Source: Corynebacterium efficiens YS-314
Lineage (GTDB): Bacteria; Actinomycetota; Actinomycetes; Mycobacteriales; Mycobacteriaceae
NCBI RefSeq assembly: GCF_000011305.1
Contig: NC_004369.1
Coordinates: 2,728,001 to 2,792,000, forward strand
Direction: 5' to 3'
DNA: 64,000 bases
The notes under the pieces were generated by a model. It saw only the letters and a list, made by a program, of their open reading frames with translations, was not told the DNA's origin and made no database searches. Below are positions 30,982-40,933 of this stretch, piece by piece. How positions within the stretch are numbered: position 1 is the first letter of the stretch; each line of letters opens with the position of its first letter. The translations under genes and the position numbers were made by a program.

Positions 30982-32364
30982 TTACTTGCCTCCGGCTTGA
31001 ATGGCGGTGATGGCGACGGTGTTCACGATATCGGGGACGGTGGCGCCGCGGGACAGGTCATTGACGGGCTTGTTCAGACCCTGGAGGATCGGCCCGACCG
31101 CCAGGGCATGCCCGGTGCGCTGGGCGGTCTTGTAGCCGATGTTCCCGGCCTCCAGGTCCGGGAAGATGAACACGTTGGCGTGTCCGGCGACATCGGAATC
31201 GGGCATCTTCTTCTTCGCCACACCTGGGTCAACGGCGGCATCGAACTGGAGCGGTCCATCGACCTTGAGGTCCGGATCGATGCGGCGGGCCTCCGCCAGC
31301 GCATCGATCGCACGGTCCACATCGGGGCCGGTACCGGAGTTACCGGTGGAGTAGGACAGGATGGCCACGCGGGGGTCGATGCCGAACTGCGAGGCGGTCT
31401 TCGCGGACACCACGGCGATCTCACCGAGCTGCTCGGCGGTGGGGTTGGGGTTGACCGCACAGTCACCGAAGGCCCACAGGCGCCCACGCAGCACCATGAG
31501 GAAGATGGAGGACACCACGGAGGCCTCGGGAACGGTCTTGATGATCTGGAAACTCGGCTTGATGGTATGCGCGGTGGTATTGGCGGCACCGGAGACCATG
31601 CCGTCGGCATCGCCGTTGTGCACCATCATGGTGCCGAAGTAGGAGATGTCCTTCATGGTCTCCCGGGCCTGCTCAAGGGTGATGCCCTTGCTCTTGCGCA
31701 GTTCCGCGAACTGTTCGGCGAACTCATCCAGCTTGGGGTCGGTGAGCGGGTTGATCACATCGGCCTTCTCCAGGTGCAGGCCGAGCTCGGTGGCACGGGA
31801 ATGGATCTGCTCCGGGTCACCGAGGATGGTGAGTTCGCAGATGTCCTTCTCCAGGAGCTGGTGGGCGGCCATGAGGATGCGGTCATCCTCACCCTCCGGG
31901 AGCACGATGTGGGCCTGTTCCTTGCGGGCACGCTTGAGCAGCCAGTTCTCGAAGAGGGCGGCGCTCATGACCGGCTCGAGGTTGCCGTGGTTGCGGACAG
32001 CCTTCTTCAGCTTGTCCGGCTTGGCCTCCTCCTCGGCGGTGAAGGCCGCGACGACCACGGCACCGACGTTCTTGGCCTGGGTGCGTGCCAGGGTGACGTG
32101 GGAGCCACGCTTGTCGACGAGCATCAGCATCGGCACACCGAGCGCGGCGGCCACCTGAGCATCGAAATGCGCATTGCCGGCACCGACGATGAGGGCAGGT
32201 CCATCCGCGAGCAGATCCGCGGCCAGGACTTTGGACATGTCGAAATCATCACCGCGTATGGGAACCAGGTTTACCTCCAGGTCCCGCGCGAGTGCTTCAA
32301 GGTCAAAACCATCGAAGCTGCGGTTGACGGTGGTGATCAGAGCCGACGTTGGGGTGTCAGACAT
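30982..32364 (-). CDS. pta: phosphate acetyltransferase
   Basis: Interconverts acetyl-CoA and acetyl phosphate. 460 residues: an N-terminal DRTGG-like domain of about 130 residues, then the catalytic PTA_PTB domain from about 145 (LLKRARKEQAHIVLPEGEDDRILMAAHQL) with TAHTIKPSFQIIKT near 310 and SYSTGNSGTGPDVD near 380. The ATG at 32364 has AAAGG 6 bases upstream; a longer in-frame extension to 32496 lacks homology. In C. glutamicum the operon is controlled by RamA, RamB and GlxR. I could not place those sites confidently here. Confidence 0.96.
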   Translation of the reverse strand: MSDTPTSALITTVNRSFDGFDLEALARDLEVNLVPIRGDDFDMSKVLAADLLADGPALIVGAGNAHFDAQVAAALGVPMLMLVDKRGSHVTLARTQAKNVGAVVVAAFTAEEEAKPDKLKKAVRNHGNLEPVMSAALFENWLLKRARKEQAHIVLPEGEDDRILMAAHQLLEKDICELTILGDPEQIHSRATELGLHLEKADVINPLTDPKLDEFAEQFAELRKSKGITLEQARETMKDISYFGTMMVHNGDADGMVSGAANTTAHTIKPSFQIIKTVPEASVVSSIFLMVLRGRLWAFGDCAVNPNPTAEQLGEIAVVSAKTASQFGIDPRVAILSYSTGNSGTGPDVDRAIDALAEARRIDPDLKVDGPLQFDAAVDPGVAKKKMPDSDVAGHANVFIFPDLEAGNIGYKTAQRTGHALAVGPILQGLNKPVNDLSRGATVPDIVNTVAITAIQAGGK

Positions 32365-32873
32365 GCATCGCCTTTCTTCTCTCAACCCGGAAGAGATGGG
32401 GGTGATCCTCTCCACCAGATGTGTGCCGCTCGGCACTCGTGGCAAGTGTTGTGATTCTTCGCATAGCTTAGCGTCGTTTGAAGCCCGATACCTCACGGAT
32501 GGAATTTTTTTCTTTCATCACACCTACCTGCAGGTATGGGGCACCCGCGTGAGCTGCACAAACCACGGATCTTCACAAAAACAGAATTTTCGTGTTACAG
32601 GTTGCGAAGATCATTTTGTTAAGTTTTCTGGCCGCATCGGGGTCGCTTTCCCCTGCATGCGGCACCCCCTCAGCGTACGCCAGACGAACATCCCGCGGGG
32701 TGGAAAACACCCTCATTCAGAGTGTGGAAAGGGTCGCCTACCTCCCTGTGGGCAAAGCACGTATCATAAGGGGTTATTAGGAACCCGGAACACCCGGCCT
32801 CATGAGATTCGGGTGCCCGCCCCTGCCCAGCGGCCGGGATCGTCAACCAATGTTTAAGGAACGAAAACTGTCT
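32365..32873. other. divergent pta / fprA intergenic region
   Basis: 509 bases between divergent genes, unusually long for this compact region. It should hold both promoters. Candidate -10 boxes are TATCAT/TATTAG near 32763-32780 for fprA and TAAGCT/TATGCG near 32463-32470 on the minus strand for pta. AT-rich tracts (TTTTTTTCTTTC near 32508, ACAAAAACAGAATTTTC near 32576) suggest regulator binding. A 62-codon ORF at 32592-32780 is discussed under rejected items. Confidence 0.5.
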
Positions 32874-34241
32874 ATGTCTCGCCCTCTGCGCGTCGCTGTT
32901 GTTGGCGCTGGCCCAGCCGGAATCTACGCATCCGACCTGTTGATGAAGTCCGACCACGATGTCCAGATCGACCTGTTTGAGCGCATGCCCGCCCCCTTCG
33001 GCCTGATCCGCTACGGTGTCGCACCCGACCACCCACGTATCAAGGGCATCGTGAAGTCCCTGCACAATGTGCTGGACAAGGAGCAGCTGCGCCTGCTCGG
33101 CAATATCGAGATCGGCAAGGATATCACCGTCGATGAGCTCCGTGAGTTCTACGACGCCATCATCTTCTCCACGGGTGCCACCGGCGACCAGGATCTGCGG
33201 GTCAAGGGTGCGGACCTCGAAGGCTCGTGGGGTGCCGGCGAGTTCGTGGGCTTCTACGACGGCAACCCGGATTTCGCCCGGTCGTGGGATCTGTCCGCTG
33301 AGAAGGTCGCCGTCATCGGTGTCGGCAACGTGGCACTCGATGTCGCCCGCATCCTGGCCAAGACCGGCGATGAGCTCAAGGTCACCGAGATTCCGGACAA
33401 TGTCTACGAATCCCTGTCGCAGAACAAGGCCAGGGAGGTTCACGTCTTCGGTCGTCGTGGACCCGCCCAGGCGAAGTTCACCCCGCTTGAGCTGAAGGAA
33501 CTGGACCACTCTCCCAACATCGAGGTGGTGGTCAACCCCGAGGACATCGATTACGACGCAGCCTCCGAGCAGGCACGCCGCGATTCCAAGTCACAGGATC
33601 TGGTCTGCCAGACCCTGGAGCAGTACGCGATCCGCGACCCCAAGGGTGCCCCGCACAAGCTGTTCATCCACTTCTTCGAATCCCCCGTGGAGATCCTCGG
33701 GGAGGACGGCAAGGTCGTCGGCCTGAAGACCGAGCGCACCAGACTGGACGGCAACGGTGGCGTGGTGGGCACCGGCGAGTTCACCACCTGGGATGTCCAG
33801 GCTGTGTACCGCGCGGTCGGTTACCGCTCCGATGCGGTCAGGGATGTCCCCTTCGATGATGAGCGTGCGATCATCCCCAATGACGGCGGTCGCGTCATCG
33901 ACCCGTCGACAGGCTCCCCGGTGACCAGCCTGTATGCCACCGGCTGGATCAAGCGTGGGCCGATCGGGCTGATCGGCAACACCAAGTCCGACGCCAAGGA
34001 GACCACGGAGATGCTCCTGGCCGATTACGCCGCCGGTTCCCTGCCCGCCCCGGCTAATCCGGAGACCGACGCGATCATCGAGCTTCTCGACGACCGGAAG
34101 ATCCCCTACACCACGTGGGATGGCTGGCACCTGCTGGATGCCGCTGAACGTGAGGCTGGTGAGCGCGAGGGTCGCGAGCGCAAGAAGATCGTTGAGTGGA
34201 ATGACATGGTCCGCTTCGCCCGCCCGGAGTACGAGATCTAA
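32874..34241 (+). CDS. fprA: ferredoxin/adrenodoxin-type NADP reductase FprA
   Basis: FAD flavoenzyme passing electrons between NADPH and ferredoxin. 455 residues. The FAD-binding VVGAGPAGIYASDLL at 10-24, FGLIRYGVAPDHP near 42, the NADP-binding VIGVGNVALDVARIL near 145 and the C-terminal ATGWIKRGPIGLIGNTKSDA near 360 match FprA. AAGGA lies upstream of the ATG at 32874. A second in-frame start at 32802 has no RBS. It is transcribed away from pta-ackA. Confidence 0.94.
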   Translation: MSRPLRVAVVGAGPAGIYASDLLMKSDHDVQIDLFERMPAPFGLIRYGVAPDHPRIKGIVKSLHNVLDKEQLRLLGNIEIGKDITVDELREFYDAIIFSTGATGDQDLRVKGADLEGSWGAGEFVGFYDGNPDFARSWDLSAEKVAVIGVGNVALDVARILAKTGDELKVTEIPDNVYESLSQNKAREVHVFGRRGPAQAKFTPLELKELDHSPNIEVVVNPEDIDYDAASEQARRDSKSQDLVCQTLEQYAIRDPKGAPHKLFIHFFESPVEILGEDGKVVGLKTERTRLDGNGGVVGTGEFTTWDVQAVYRAVGYRSDAVRDVPFDDERAIIPNDGGRVIDPSTGSPVTSLYATGWIKRGPIGLIGNTKSDAKETTEMLLADYAAGSLPAPANPETDAIIELLDDRKIPYTTWDGWHLLDAAEREAGEREGRERKKIVEWNDMVRFARPEYEI

Positions 34242-34276
34242 ATTTCAGCTGAACAGCTCACGAGGCACCCCAATCG

Positions 34277-34320
34277 CCGGGAAAGAGACAAATGCCTCTG
34301 ACCCGGTGTTTTGTTGTTTA
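34277..34320 (+). terminator. fprA intrinsic terminator
   Basis: CCGGG (34277-34281) pairs with CCCGG (34302-34306), with an inner AGAG/CTCT stem, followed by TTTTGTTGTTT. It lies about 35 bases after the stop. Confidence 0.75.
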
Positions 34321-34454
34321 ATTCACTTCTTATTCATCTTTTGTACATGTACCAGTTGGGGACTGTACTTTTCGCCGGCCACGGGATCTCATTTCAGCAC
34401 CAACGGAAAACCCGCACTTGGAACATTCTGTCCGAGACACGTTAGTATTTGGCC

Positions 34455-34991
34455 ATGACCCGATACTTTTCAGTTTCCAACCTTGCCGAGCTGAGCTCCC
34501 TTGAGGTGCACAAGCTGTACAAGCTTCGCGTGGACATCTTCGTTCATGAGCAGAAGACCCCCTACGCCGAAATCGACGACACCGACGCCCTCCCGACCAC
34601 CCGCCACATCCTGGTCTGGGAACGCCACGAGGACCACCCGACGGAACTCAAGGGCTGCGCACGTCTCGTCCCCACCACCGTCTCCGAGGTCGCCGCCGCC
34701 ACCGGCGCCACCCTCGAGCTTGACGACGCCGAGGTCTCCCAACTCGGCCGCGTCGCCGTCTCCCAGGACTCCCGCGGCACCGGCCTGTCCGCAGAGATCA
34801 TGGAAAACGCCCTGCGCCTCGCCTATGAGCAGTTCCCCGGCAAGGATGTCGTCCTCACCGCACAGCTGCCCCTGCAGGAGTTCTACGAGGGCTTCGGTTT
34901 CACCACCTGCGGCACCCAGTACGACGAGGCCGGCGTTGCCCACGTCCCCATGGTGCTCAAGGCATCAGAACTGGTCCGCTACGCGGCCTAG
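34455..34991 (+). CDS. ElaA-type GNAT acetyltransferase
   Basis: 178 residues. LYKLRVDIFVHEQKTPYAEIDDTD near 20-45 is the ElaA signature, and the acetyl-CoA loop follows as QLGRVAVSQDSRGTGLSAEIM near 97-117. FYEGFGFTTCGTQYDEAGVAHVPM closes the fold. The substrate is unknown. TAGTAT (34443-34448) is 6 bases from the ATG and no RBS exists, so the transcript is probably leaderless. The gene stands alone. Confidence 0.85.
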   Translation: MTRYFSVSNLAELSSLEVHKLYKLRVDIFVHEQKTPYAEIDDTDALPTTRHILVWERHEDHPTELKGCARLVPTTVSEVAAATGATLELDDAEVSQLGRVAVSQDSRGTGLSAEIMENALRLAYEQFPGKDVVLTAQLPLQEFYEGFGFTTCGTQYDEAGVAHVPMVLKASELVRYAA

Positions 34992-34996
34992 AACGG

Positions 34997-35009
34997 GGCG
35001 TCGACAAGC
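34997..35009 (+). repeat. GGCGTCGAYAAGC motif between convergent genes
   Basis: Exact 13-base copy of the recurrent motif in the 21-base gap between the stops of the ElaA-type gene and purT. It contains no hairpin by itself. Confidence 0.6.
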
Positions 35010-35012
35010 ATC

Positions 35013-36254
35013 TCACCCGTGGACGGTGACCGCGGCTGCCGCGAGGGTGGCCCGATCACGTGCGGTGGCGGTGTCCTCGGCGGTGGACACCGCGACACCC
35101 ATGCGTCGTTTGGTGAAGGCCTCTGGCTTGCCGAAGAGGCGGACATCCGTCTCCGCGACCGCGAGCGCCTCCGCGAGACCCGCATAGGACACCCCGGGTG
35201 AGTCCACGCCCCCGTAGATGACGGCGGATGCGCCCGGGGAGGTCAGGGTGACATCAACCGGCAGACCCAGGACAGCCTTGGCGTGCAGCTCGAACTCGGA
35301 GAAGCGCTGGGTGGCCAGAGTGACCAGACCGGTGTCATGCGGACGTGGGGAGACCTCCGAGAAGTACACATCATCCCCGGAGACAAACAGCTCCACACCA
35401 AATACCCCGCGCCCGCCCAGGGCATTAGTGATGCGGGCGGCCACCGAACGGGCATTCTCCAGTGCGGGGGCGGTCATCTCCATCGGCTGCCAGGACTCCA
35501 CATAGTCACCATCCTGCTGACGGTGACCGATCGGCTCACAGAACCAGGTGGCAGGCTTGCCGGTGGCCGGGTCGATACCGCGGACGGTGAGCAGGGTGAT
35601 CTCGTAGTCGAACTCGACGAACTGCTCCACGATGACCCGCTGGTTGGACACACGGGCGCCACTCATCGCGTATTCCCACGCCGATTCCAGATCCTCCGCC
35701 GAGGTCACCACCGACTGCCCCTTGCCGGAGGAACTCATCACCGGCTTAACCACATTCGGGTACCCCAGACGCTCGGCGGCGGCGGTGAACTCCTCGAAGG
35801 TGGAACAGAACTCATAACCCGAGGTGGGCAGCCCCAGCTCCTCCGACGCCAGACGACGGATACCCTCCCGGTTCATGGTCAGCTGGGTGGCCCGCGCGGT
35901 GGGCACCACGGTGGCCAGGCCCTCCTGCTCGATCCGGACCAGCTCGTCGGTGGCAAGTGCCTCGATCTCCGGGATGATGAAATCCGGCTTGATGGTGGTG
36001 ACCAGCTCACGCACGGCCGCAGCATCCGTCATGTCAATGACATAGGAGAAATGCGCCACCTGATGCGCGGGGGCGTTGTCATAGCGGTCCACGGCATGGA
36101 CCTCCACACCGAGGCGCTGGAACGCGATGGTGACCTCCTTGCCCAGTTCACCTGAGCCCAGGATCATCACCTTCGTGGCATTGGGTGAAAGGGGCGTGCC
36201 GATCTTCTCTGGGATAAACAATTGGGATTCCTCCGTCTGAGCGCCTGGTTCCAT
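35013..36254 (-). CDS. purT: formate-dependent GAR transformylase PurT
   Basis: ATP-grasp enzyme making formyl-GAR from formate, ATP and GAR, a folate-independent route in purine synthesis. 413 residues. An N-terminal Rossmann segment [14 protein letters not shown] near 23 is followed by the ATP-grasp domain with [17 protein letters not shown] near 165 and the metal-binding [25 protein letters not shown] near 305. The start is set at the ATG at 36254 because the frame upstream is not PurT-like. A TACAGT box would give a 5' leader of only about 6 bases. Divergent from the amidohydrolase gene. Confidence 0.95.
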   Translation of the reverse strand: MEPGAQTEESQLFIPEKIGTPLSPNATKVMILGSGELGKEVTIAFQRLGVEVHAVDRYDNAPAHQVAHFSYVIDMTDAAAVRELVTTIKPDFIIPEIEALATDELVRIEQEGLATVVPTARATQLTMNREGIRRLASEELGLPTSGYEFCSTFEEFTAAAERLGYPNVVKPVMSSSGKGQSVVTSAEDLESAWEYAMSGARVSNQRVIVEQFVEFDYEITLLTVRGIDPATGKPATWFCEPIGHRQQDGDYVESWQPMEMTAPALENARSVAARITNALGGRGVFGVELFVSGDDVYFSEVSPRPHDTGLVTLATQRFSEFELHAKAVLGLPVDVTLTSPGASAVIYGGVDSPGVSYAGLAEALAVAETDVRLFGKPEAFTKRRMGVAVSTAEDTATARDRATLAAAAVTVHG

Positions 36255-36313
36255 ATGGCTACCGCTAACTGTATCGAACACCCCGGACACAGGGCACGAG
36301 TACGGTTGTACGT

Positions 36314-37498
36314 ATGAATGCACTCCTTCACAATCTTGATGAAACCCGCGCTGACCGCGAGGAACTGTACAAGTGGTTCCACCGCAACCCGGAATTGTCC
36401 AGCGCGGAATTCAACACCATTGAACGGATCCGCACCGAGCTGAAGAACATGGACATCGACAAGCTCATTGATGTCACCGCCACCGGTGCTGTGGCCATCA
36501 TTGAAAACGGTGACGGCCCCGTCGTCGCGCTGCGCGGTGACATCGACGCCCTGCCCGTCACCGAACAGACCGGATTGGACTACGCCTCCGAGGCCCACGG
36601 TGTCATGCATGCCTGTGGCCACGACTTCCACATCACCACCCTGCTCAGCGCCGTCGATGTCTTCGCCTCCAACCGGGATAAATGGTCCGGCACCCTGGTC
36701 GCGGTCTTCCAGCCCGCGGAGGAGACCGCCTCCGGCGCGCGGGCAATGGTGGAGGCCGATATCGCCAGCGTGATCCCCAAACCCGATGTCTACCTGGGGC
36801 AGCACGTCATGGCTTCCCAGGCCGGGGTGATCTCCATGCCGGAAACCGCCGTCATGTCCACCATGGAATCCATCCGTGTCCGCGTCTTCGGCACCGGCAC
36901 CCACGGATCCATGCCCCACCTGGGAGTAGACCCGATCGTGCTGGCCGCGCACATCATCACCCGCCTGCAGACCGTGGTCGCCCGCGAGATCTCCCCCTTC
37001 GACTTCGGCGTGGTCACCGTCGGCGCGATCAACGCCGGCACCAAGGCCAACATCATCCCGGAGTCCGCAGAGATCCTCGTCAACACCCGCGCGATGTCCG
37101 TGGAGATCCAGGAGAAGATCCGCACCGCCATCGAACGCATCGTGCGCAGCGAATGCGAGGCAGCCGGTTGCCCCGCCGAACCCACCTTCGAGTACTACGA
37201 CCGCGCTCCCCTGACCTTCAACGACGCCGACGCCCGCAGCGTGGTGGCCGAAGCCTTCAACCAGGCCTTCGGCGAGGAGTACCAGGTCACCCCACCTTCC
37301 ACCGCCTCCGAGGACTTCTCCGTCATCCCCGACGCCCTCGGTGTGCCCTATGTGTTCTGGTTCGTCGGCGGTTACGAGGACCCCGAGAACGCCCCCGGCA
37401 ACCACTCCCCCTTCTTTGCACCCGTCATCCAACCCACCCTGGACCGTAGCCTCGAGGCCTTCATCACCGCGGCCTCGGCATGGTTGGTGCGCAGCTAG
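36314..37498 (+). CDS. M20-family amidohydrolase (HipO/AbgB-like)
   Basis: Metal-dependent hydrolase cleaving N-acyl amino acids or similar amides. 394 residues. [12 protein letters not shown] near 24, [10 protein letters not shown] near 76, MHACGHDFH at about 97-105 with metal-binding Cys and His, and [14 protein letters not shown] near 135 with the catalytic Glu pair define the M20D subgroup. TACGGT (36301-36306) lies 7 bases before the ATG, so it is probably leaderless. It is the second M20 enzyme in the window but of a different subgroup from the one at 3.4 kb. Confidence 0.87.
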   Translation: MNALLHNLDETRADREELYKWFHRNPELSSAEFNTIERIRTELKNMDIDKLIDVTATGAVAIIENGDGPVVALRGDIDALPVTEQTGLDYASEAHGVMHACGHDFHITTLLSAVDVFASNRDKWSGTLVAVFQPAEETASGARAMVEADIASVIPKPDVYLGQHVMASQAGVISMPETAVMSTMESIRVRVFGTGTHGSMPHLGVDPIVLAAHIITRLQTVVAREISPFDFGVVTVGAINAGTKANIIPESAEILVNTRAMSVEIQEKIRTAIERIVRSECEAAGCPAEPTFEYYDRAPLTFNDADARSVVAEAFNQAFGEEYQVTPPSTASEDFSVIPDALGVPYVFWFVGGYEDPENAPGNHSPFFAPVIQPTLDRSLEAFITAASAWLVRS

Positions 37499-37556
37499 GG
37501 ATGCGGGAAGTTTGACGACGGTTTGATGGCTGTTTGATCTATCAGGAGGACCCCAG

Positions 37557-38147
37557 ATGAAAACCCCCCGGCCACGCCTCCCCCTGCCGAAAGTGCCCGT
37601 GAAAGTATCCGGTATGCGGGCCGTCACCGGGGCCTTTGCCGGGACCTTCGCCGAACCACGGTGGGAGAAGGCCCGGGGCACCCTCCACACCCAGATCAAA
37701 ACAGCGATGAAATCCGGGCGCAGCTACGGCAAGACCATCGCCCCCACCCTGCAGGAAATGGAGAAACTCCTGCCTCGGGTGTCTGCAGTGTCCCATGAGG
37801 ATGCTGTGGTCAGTGAGTTGTGTACCCTGGTCATCGCGGAGGACCTACAGTGCGGCATCCAGGAATTCTGCGTCGCCGCGCCCGAACTCGACTGCATGAA
37901 AGACGCCCGGATCCTGGAGTACCACGCCGCAACCTCGCATCTCATCTCCTCGGCTGCGGCGCTGATCGGGGCGCGTTTCGACGACAATTCTCCCCCACCC
38001 GCCATCGACACCGCCATGGCTTTCGATGCCGTGTTCACCAAACTCGGCACCGCTCCCCACGAAGACACCCGCTCCCGCTTCTACACCCGCATGTCTCCCC
38101 GTGACATCATGGACGCCCTCAGTCACTTCGAGTACCGGCCGTACTGA
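37557..38147 (+). CDS. unrecognised 196-residue protein
   Basis: I do not recognise the family. A strong RBS AGGAGG (37541-37546) lies 10 bases before the ATG, and composition matches neighbours, so it is very likely a real gene. The first 30 residues are basic and proline-rich, PRPRLPLPKVPVKV. The rest is mostly helical and alanine-rich, with two Cys (near 88 and 99) and an acidic C-terminal third. No signal peptide or membrane helix. It follows the amidohydrolase gene by 58 bases on the same strand and may share its transcript. Confidence 0.6.
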   Translation: MKTPRPRLPLPKVPVKVSGMRAVTGAFAGTFAEPRWEKARGTLHTQIKTAMKSGRSYGKTIAPTLQEMEKLLPRVSAVSHEDAVVSELCTLVIAEDLQCGIQEFCVAAPELDCMKDARILEYHAATSHLISSAAALIGARFDDNSPPPAIDTAMAFDAVFTKLGTAPHEDTRSRFYTRMSPRDIMDALSHFEYRPY

Positions 38148-38391
38148 TCGGGCGGCTCGGCTGGGGCGGGCTGGGGCCAGATGTTGGCCTGTAAGCGCGG
38201 GGTTGCTCAGAGGACAACAAACAAGAGCGATGTCGTGGTCAATAGGGCCCGACACCCCACAGCTGTTGGCCTCAGTGCCCCCACCTGCTCACAGCCCAAC
38301 AGATCCCCCCAGGCCAACAGAACCCCAGCCCAACAGAACCCCAGGCCCAGAACCTCAGGCCCAGAACCCCCACACCCCCAGCACACAGAAA
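38148..38391. repeat. imperfect short repeats between convergent genes
   Basis: The spacer contains about four imperfect copies of a 14-16 base unit around GCCCAACAGAACCCCAG between 38293 and 38370, ending in C-rich tracts. CTGTTGGCC (38261-38269) and GGCCAACAG (38312-38320) form a perfect 9-bp inverted repeat. No gene is seen. The units are unequal in length and adjacent, not CRISPR-like. Confidence 0.5.
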
Positions 38392-38429
38392 AGCACCGGC
38401 GCCCCATCAAAATAACGGGCACCGGTGCT
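38387..38429 (-). terminator. purA intrinsic terminator
   Basis: AGCACCGGCGCCC (38392-38404) pairs with GGGCACCGGTGCT (38417-38429) with one mismatch, followed on the minus strand by TTTTCT. It starts 27 bases after the purA stop. Confidence 0.88.
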
Positions 38430-38456
38430 CATCAGCCAAAGCGGAAATCTACGGGC

Positions 38457-39746
38457 TTAGGACTCCATGACGTCGTGAAGCACGATGGTCTGGTCGCGGC
38501 CGGGGCCGACACCGATGTAGGAGAAGCGTGCACCGGAGAGCTCCTCGAGGCGTCGGACGTAGTCCTGGGCCTTCTGGGGCAGCTCCTCGAAGGTGCGACA
38601 GCCGGTGATGTCCTCGTCCCATGCGGGCATGGTTTCGAAGATGGGCTTGGCGTGGTGGAAGTCGGACTGGGTCATGGGCATTTCGTCGTGACGCACGCCG
38701 TCGACCTCGTAGGCCACGCAGATCGGGATCTCACCGATGCCGGTGAGCACGTCGAGCTTGGTCAGGAAGTAGTCGGTGAAGCCGTTGACGCGGGAGGCGT
38801 AGCGGGCGATCACGGAGTCGTACCAACCGCAGCGGCGCTTGCGGCCGGTGTTCACGCCGACCTCACCGCCGACGGTCTGGAGGTACTCGCCCCACTTGTC
38901 GAACAGCTCGGTTGGGAACGGGCCGGCACCCACGCGGGTGGTGTAGGCCTTGATGATGCCGAGGGTGGAGGTGATCCGGGTGGGGCCCACACCGGATCCC
39001 ACGCAGGCGCCACCGGCGGTTGGGTTGGAGGAGGTGACGAACGGGTAGGTGCCGTGGTCCACGTCGAGCATGGTGGCCTGGCCGCCCTCCATGAGCACGT
39101 GCTTGCCCTCGTCGAGAGCCTTGTTGAGTTCCAGGGTGGCATCGATGACCATGGGGCGCAGGCGGTCGGCGTAGCTGAGGAAGTACTGGACGGTCTCCTC
39201 GGCGACGATAGCCTTGCGGTTGTACATCTTGACCAGGACCTGGTTCTTCACATCGAGTGCGGACTCGATCTTCTGGCGCAGGATGGATTCGTCGAAGATG
39301 TCCTGGACTCGGATGCCGACGCGGCCCACCTTGTCCTGGTAGGTCGGTCCGATGCCACGGCCGGTGGTGCCGATGGCGCGCTTGCCCAGGAAGCGTTCCT
39401 GCACCCGGTCCATGATCTGGTGGTACGGGGCGACCAGGTGCGCGTTGGCCGAGATGCGCAGGCGGGAGGCGTCCGCGCCGCGGGCTTCAAGTCCGTCGAT
39501 CTCCTCGAAGAGTGCCTCGAGGTTGATCACCACACCGTTACCGAGGATGGGGGTCGCCGTTTCGGAGAGGACACCGGCGGGAAGGAGCTTCAGCTCATAC
39601 TTCTCGCCACCGACAACAACCGTGTGTCCGGCGTTGTTGCCCCCGTTGGGCTTGACCACGTAGTCGACGAGTCCGCCGAGGATATCCGTGGCCTTACCTT
39701 TGCCTTCGTCGCCCCACTGGGCGCCGACAATCACGATTGCAGCCAT
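38457..39746 (-). CDS. purA: adenylosuccinate synthetase
   Basis: GTP-dependent first step from IMP to AMP. 429 residues, family length. [15 protein letters not shown] at 7-21 is the P-loop, [10 protein letters not shown] near 35 binds [18 protein letters not shown] near 127-141 and the C-terminal [10 protein letters not shown] bind nucleotide. It is divergent from the gene at 39868 and convergent with the gene at 37557. GGAAG lies upstream of the ATG. Confidence 0.97.
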   Translation of the reverse strand: MAAIVIVGAQWGDEGKGKATDILGGLVDYVVKPNGGNNAGHTVVVGGEKYELKLLPAGVLSETATPILGNGVVINLEALFEEIDGLEARGADASRLRISANAHLVAPYHQIMDRVQERFLGKRAIGTTGRGIGPTYQDKVGRVGIRVQDIFDESILRQKIESALDVKNQVLVKMYNRKAIVAEETVQYFLSYADRLRPMVIDATLELNKALDEGKHVLMEGGQATMLDVDHGTYPFVTSSNPTAGGACVGSGVGPTRITSTLGIIKAYTTRVGAGPFPTELFDKWGEYLQTVGGEVGVNTGRKRRCGWYDSVIARYASRVNGFTDYFLTKLDVLTGIGEIPICVAYEVDGVRHDEMPMTQSDFHHAKPIFETMPAWDEDITGCRTFEELPQKAQDYVRRLEELSGARFSYIGVGPGRDQTIVLHDVMES

Positions 39747-39867
39747 TGGTTTACGTCACTTCCGATCAGTGAGATTTCGAGCATGCGCATAGTTGTACGC
39801 TGAGACGTTATTTCATACTACTAGGCCCCGGGCCGAATTCCGTCATCGGAATACTAAGGTGGTACAT

Positions 39868-40719
39868 ATGCGTCTTGTTGTCCTGCGTTGTGCAGCCCCG
39901 TCGTTCACCGATTTCCCCGGCGCTCCCGTGGCACCCGAGGTGCATGATCTCCCCGAGGTGCCCACGCGACGTGACCTGCGCATGCTCGACGACGCGGCCT
40001 TCGATGTGCTCCCCCATGACCCCACGCCGTCCCTGGATGAGATCGCACGGCAGCCGGATGTGGCGCACCTCGGCACCCCACAGCCGGCCCCCCAGCACCC
40101 GGAGCAGCCCCTGCGCATCGTGGTGATCGGCAGCGATGCCTCGCTCTCCGCGGTGATCACCCGCCTCATGCGGGCGGACAACATGTGGGCCGAGGTCGCC
40201 TATGTGCCCACCGGGGAATCTGTCGCAGCGAAGAACTGGGGTCTGCCCGCGGATCCCGGCGCCGCCCTGCGCCTGGCACTGACCGGTGTGGCGAAGCCTG
40301 TACCCACCATCCGTGATGATGCCGCGGTGGCGGTCGCCGGTTCCGCCACCATCACCGACTGGGAGCCGGGCGAGATCACCGGGGAGATCATCGTGGATGA
40401 CCACGTGCTCGTGCGCCATGAGGCCTCCCCGAAGACCCCGCGCCGTGGTATCTTCGGTGCCCGCCTGGTGCCCATGATGGTTGCCCCCGGTATCGCTGCG
40501 GCGGTCATGGACACCCCCGCCCCCGGCACCGAGATCAAAAAGGGCCTGTTCAGGCGCCCCACGGGCACCCTCATCCCCGAGAGCTTGTCGACGGGCCGCG
40601 CCACCCAGGCCGGCGGCCCCTCACTGCGGGTCACCGTGGACGGGGTGTCGCGTAAACGCGCCGTCGAGCGGGTGACCTTCTACCGCCACCTGCGCGACCT
40701 CCAGGTGGTCCGTCCCTGA
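39868..40719 (+). CDS. conserved actinobacterial protein divergent from purA
   Basis: 283 residues, no signal peptide or membrane helix. Residues 80-130 (RIVVIGSDASLSAVITRLMRADNMWAEVAYVP) look like a small nucleotide-binding Rossmann-like or diacylglycerol-kinase-like segment. The C-terminal region contains TGEIIVDDHVLVRHE and a basic RKRAVERVTFYRHLRDLQVV tail. It occupies the position of Rv0358 next to purA in M. tuberculosis (from memory). The start at 39868 is supported by TACTAA (39852-39857) and an AAGGTGG. Function is unknown. Confidence 0.65.
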   Translation: MRLVVLRCAAPSFTDFPGAPVAPEVHDLPEVPTRRDLRMLDDAAFDVLPHDPTPSLDEIARQPDVAHLGTPQPAPQHPEQPLRIVVIGSDASLSAVITRLMRADNMWAEVAYVPTGESVAAKNWGLPADPGAALRLALTGVAKPVPTIRDDAAVAVAGSATITDWEPGEITGEIIVDDHVLVRHEASPKTPRRGIFGARLVPMMVAPGIAAAVMDTPAPGTEIKKGLFRRPTGTLIPESLSTGRATQAGGPSLRVTVDGVSRKRAVERVTFYRHLRDLQVVRP

Positions 40720-40762
40720 TGGTTAGACTGGTTTCCACTATTCCCCACATGGAAAGGTTCTC

Positions 40763-40933
40763 ATGACACCCGCCGGTCCGGCCCAACTCCTCATCATCGC
40801 CCTCGTGGTGCTCGTGCTCTTCGGTTCCTCGAAACTCCCTGATGTCGCACGATCCCTCGGTCGATCCCTGCGGATCTTCAAGTCGGAGATCCGTGAGTTG
40901 AACAGGGATGACTCCACCACGAACCAGCCCTAG
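40763..40933 (+). CDS. small TatA/E-family twin-arginine translocase protein
   Basis: 56 residues: one membrane helix ([16 protein letters not shown]) followed by the TatA hallmark [26 protein letters not shown] amphipathic helix. TatA oligomers form the protein-conducting element for folded proteins. The family usually has FGxxKLP, matched here. At 56 residues it is shorter than a typical TatA and has no tatC beside it, so it is a second, TatE-like copy. GGAAAGG sits upstream of the ATG. Its stop codon overlaps the convergent gene's stop in CTAG. Confidence 0.82.
   Translation: MTPAGPAQLLIIALVVLVLFGSSKLPDVARSLGRSLRIFKSEIRELNRDDSTTNQP

Noticed and set aside
32592..32780. 62-codon ORF with a signal-peptide-like start between pta and fprA
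   Set aside because: No RBS or spaced -10 before the GTG, and it lies where divergent promoters are expected. A signal-like stretch can arise by chance. Conservation in related species would change this view.
38293..38370. Possible CRISPR array
   Set aside because: Units are imperfect, about 15 bases, and directly adjacent with no spacers; no cas genes.
38181..39803. 540-codon plus-strand frame over purA
   Set aside because: Antisense of an intact purA; the upstream part runs through short repeats and a terminator.
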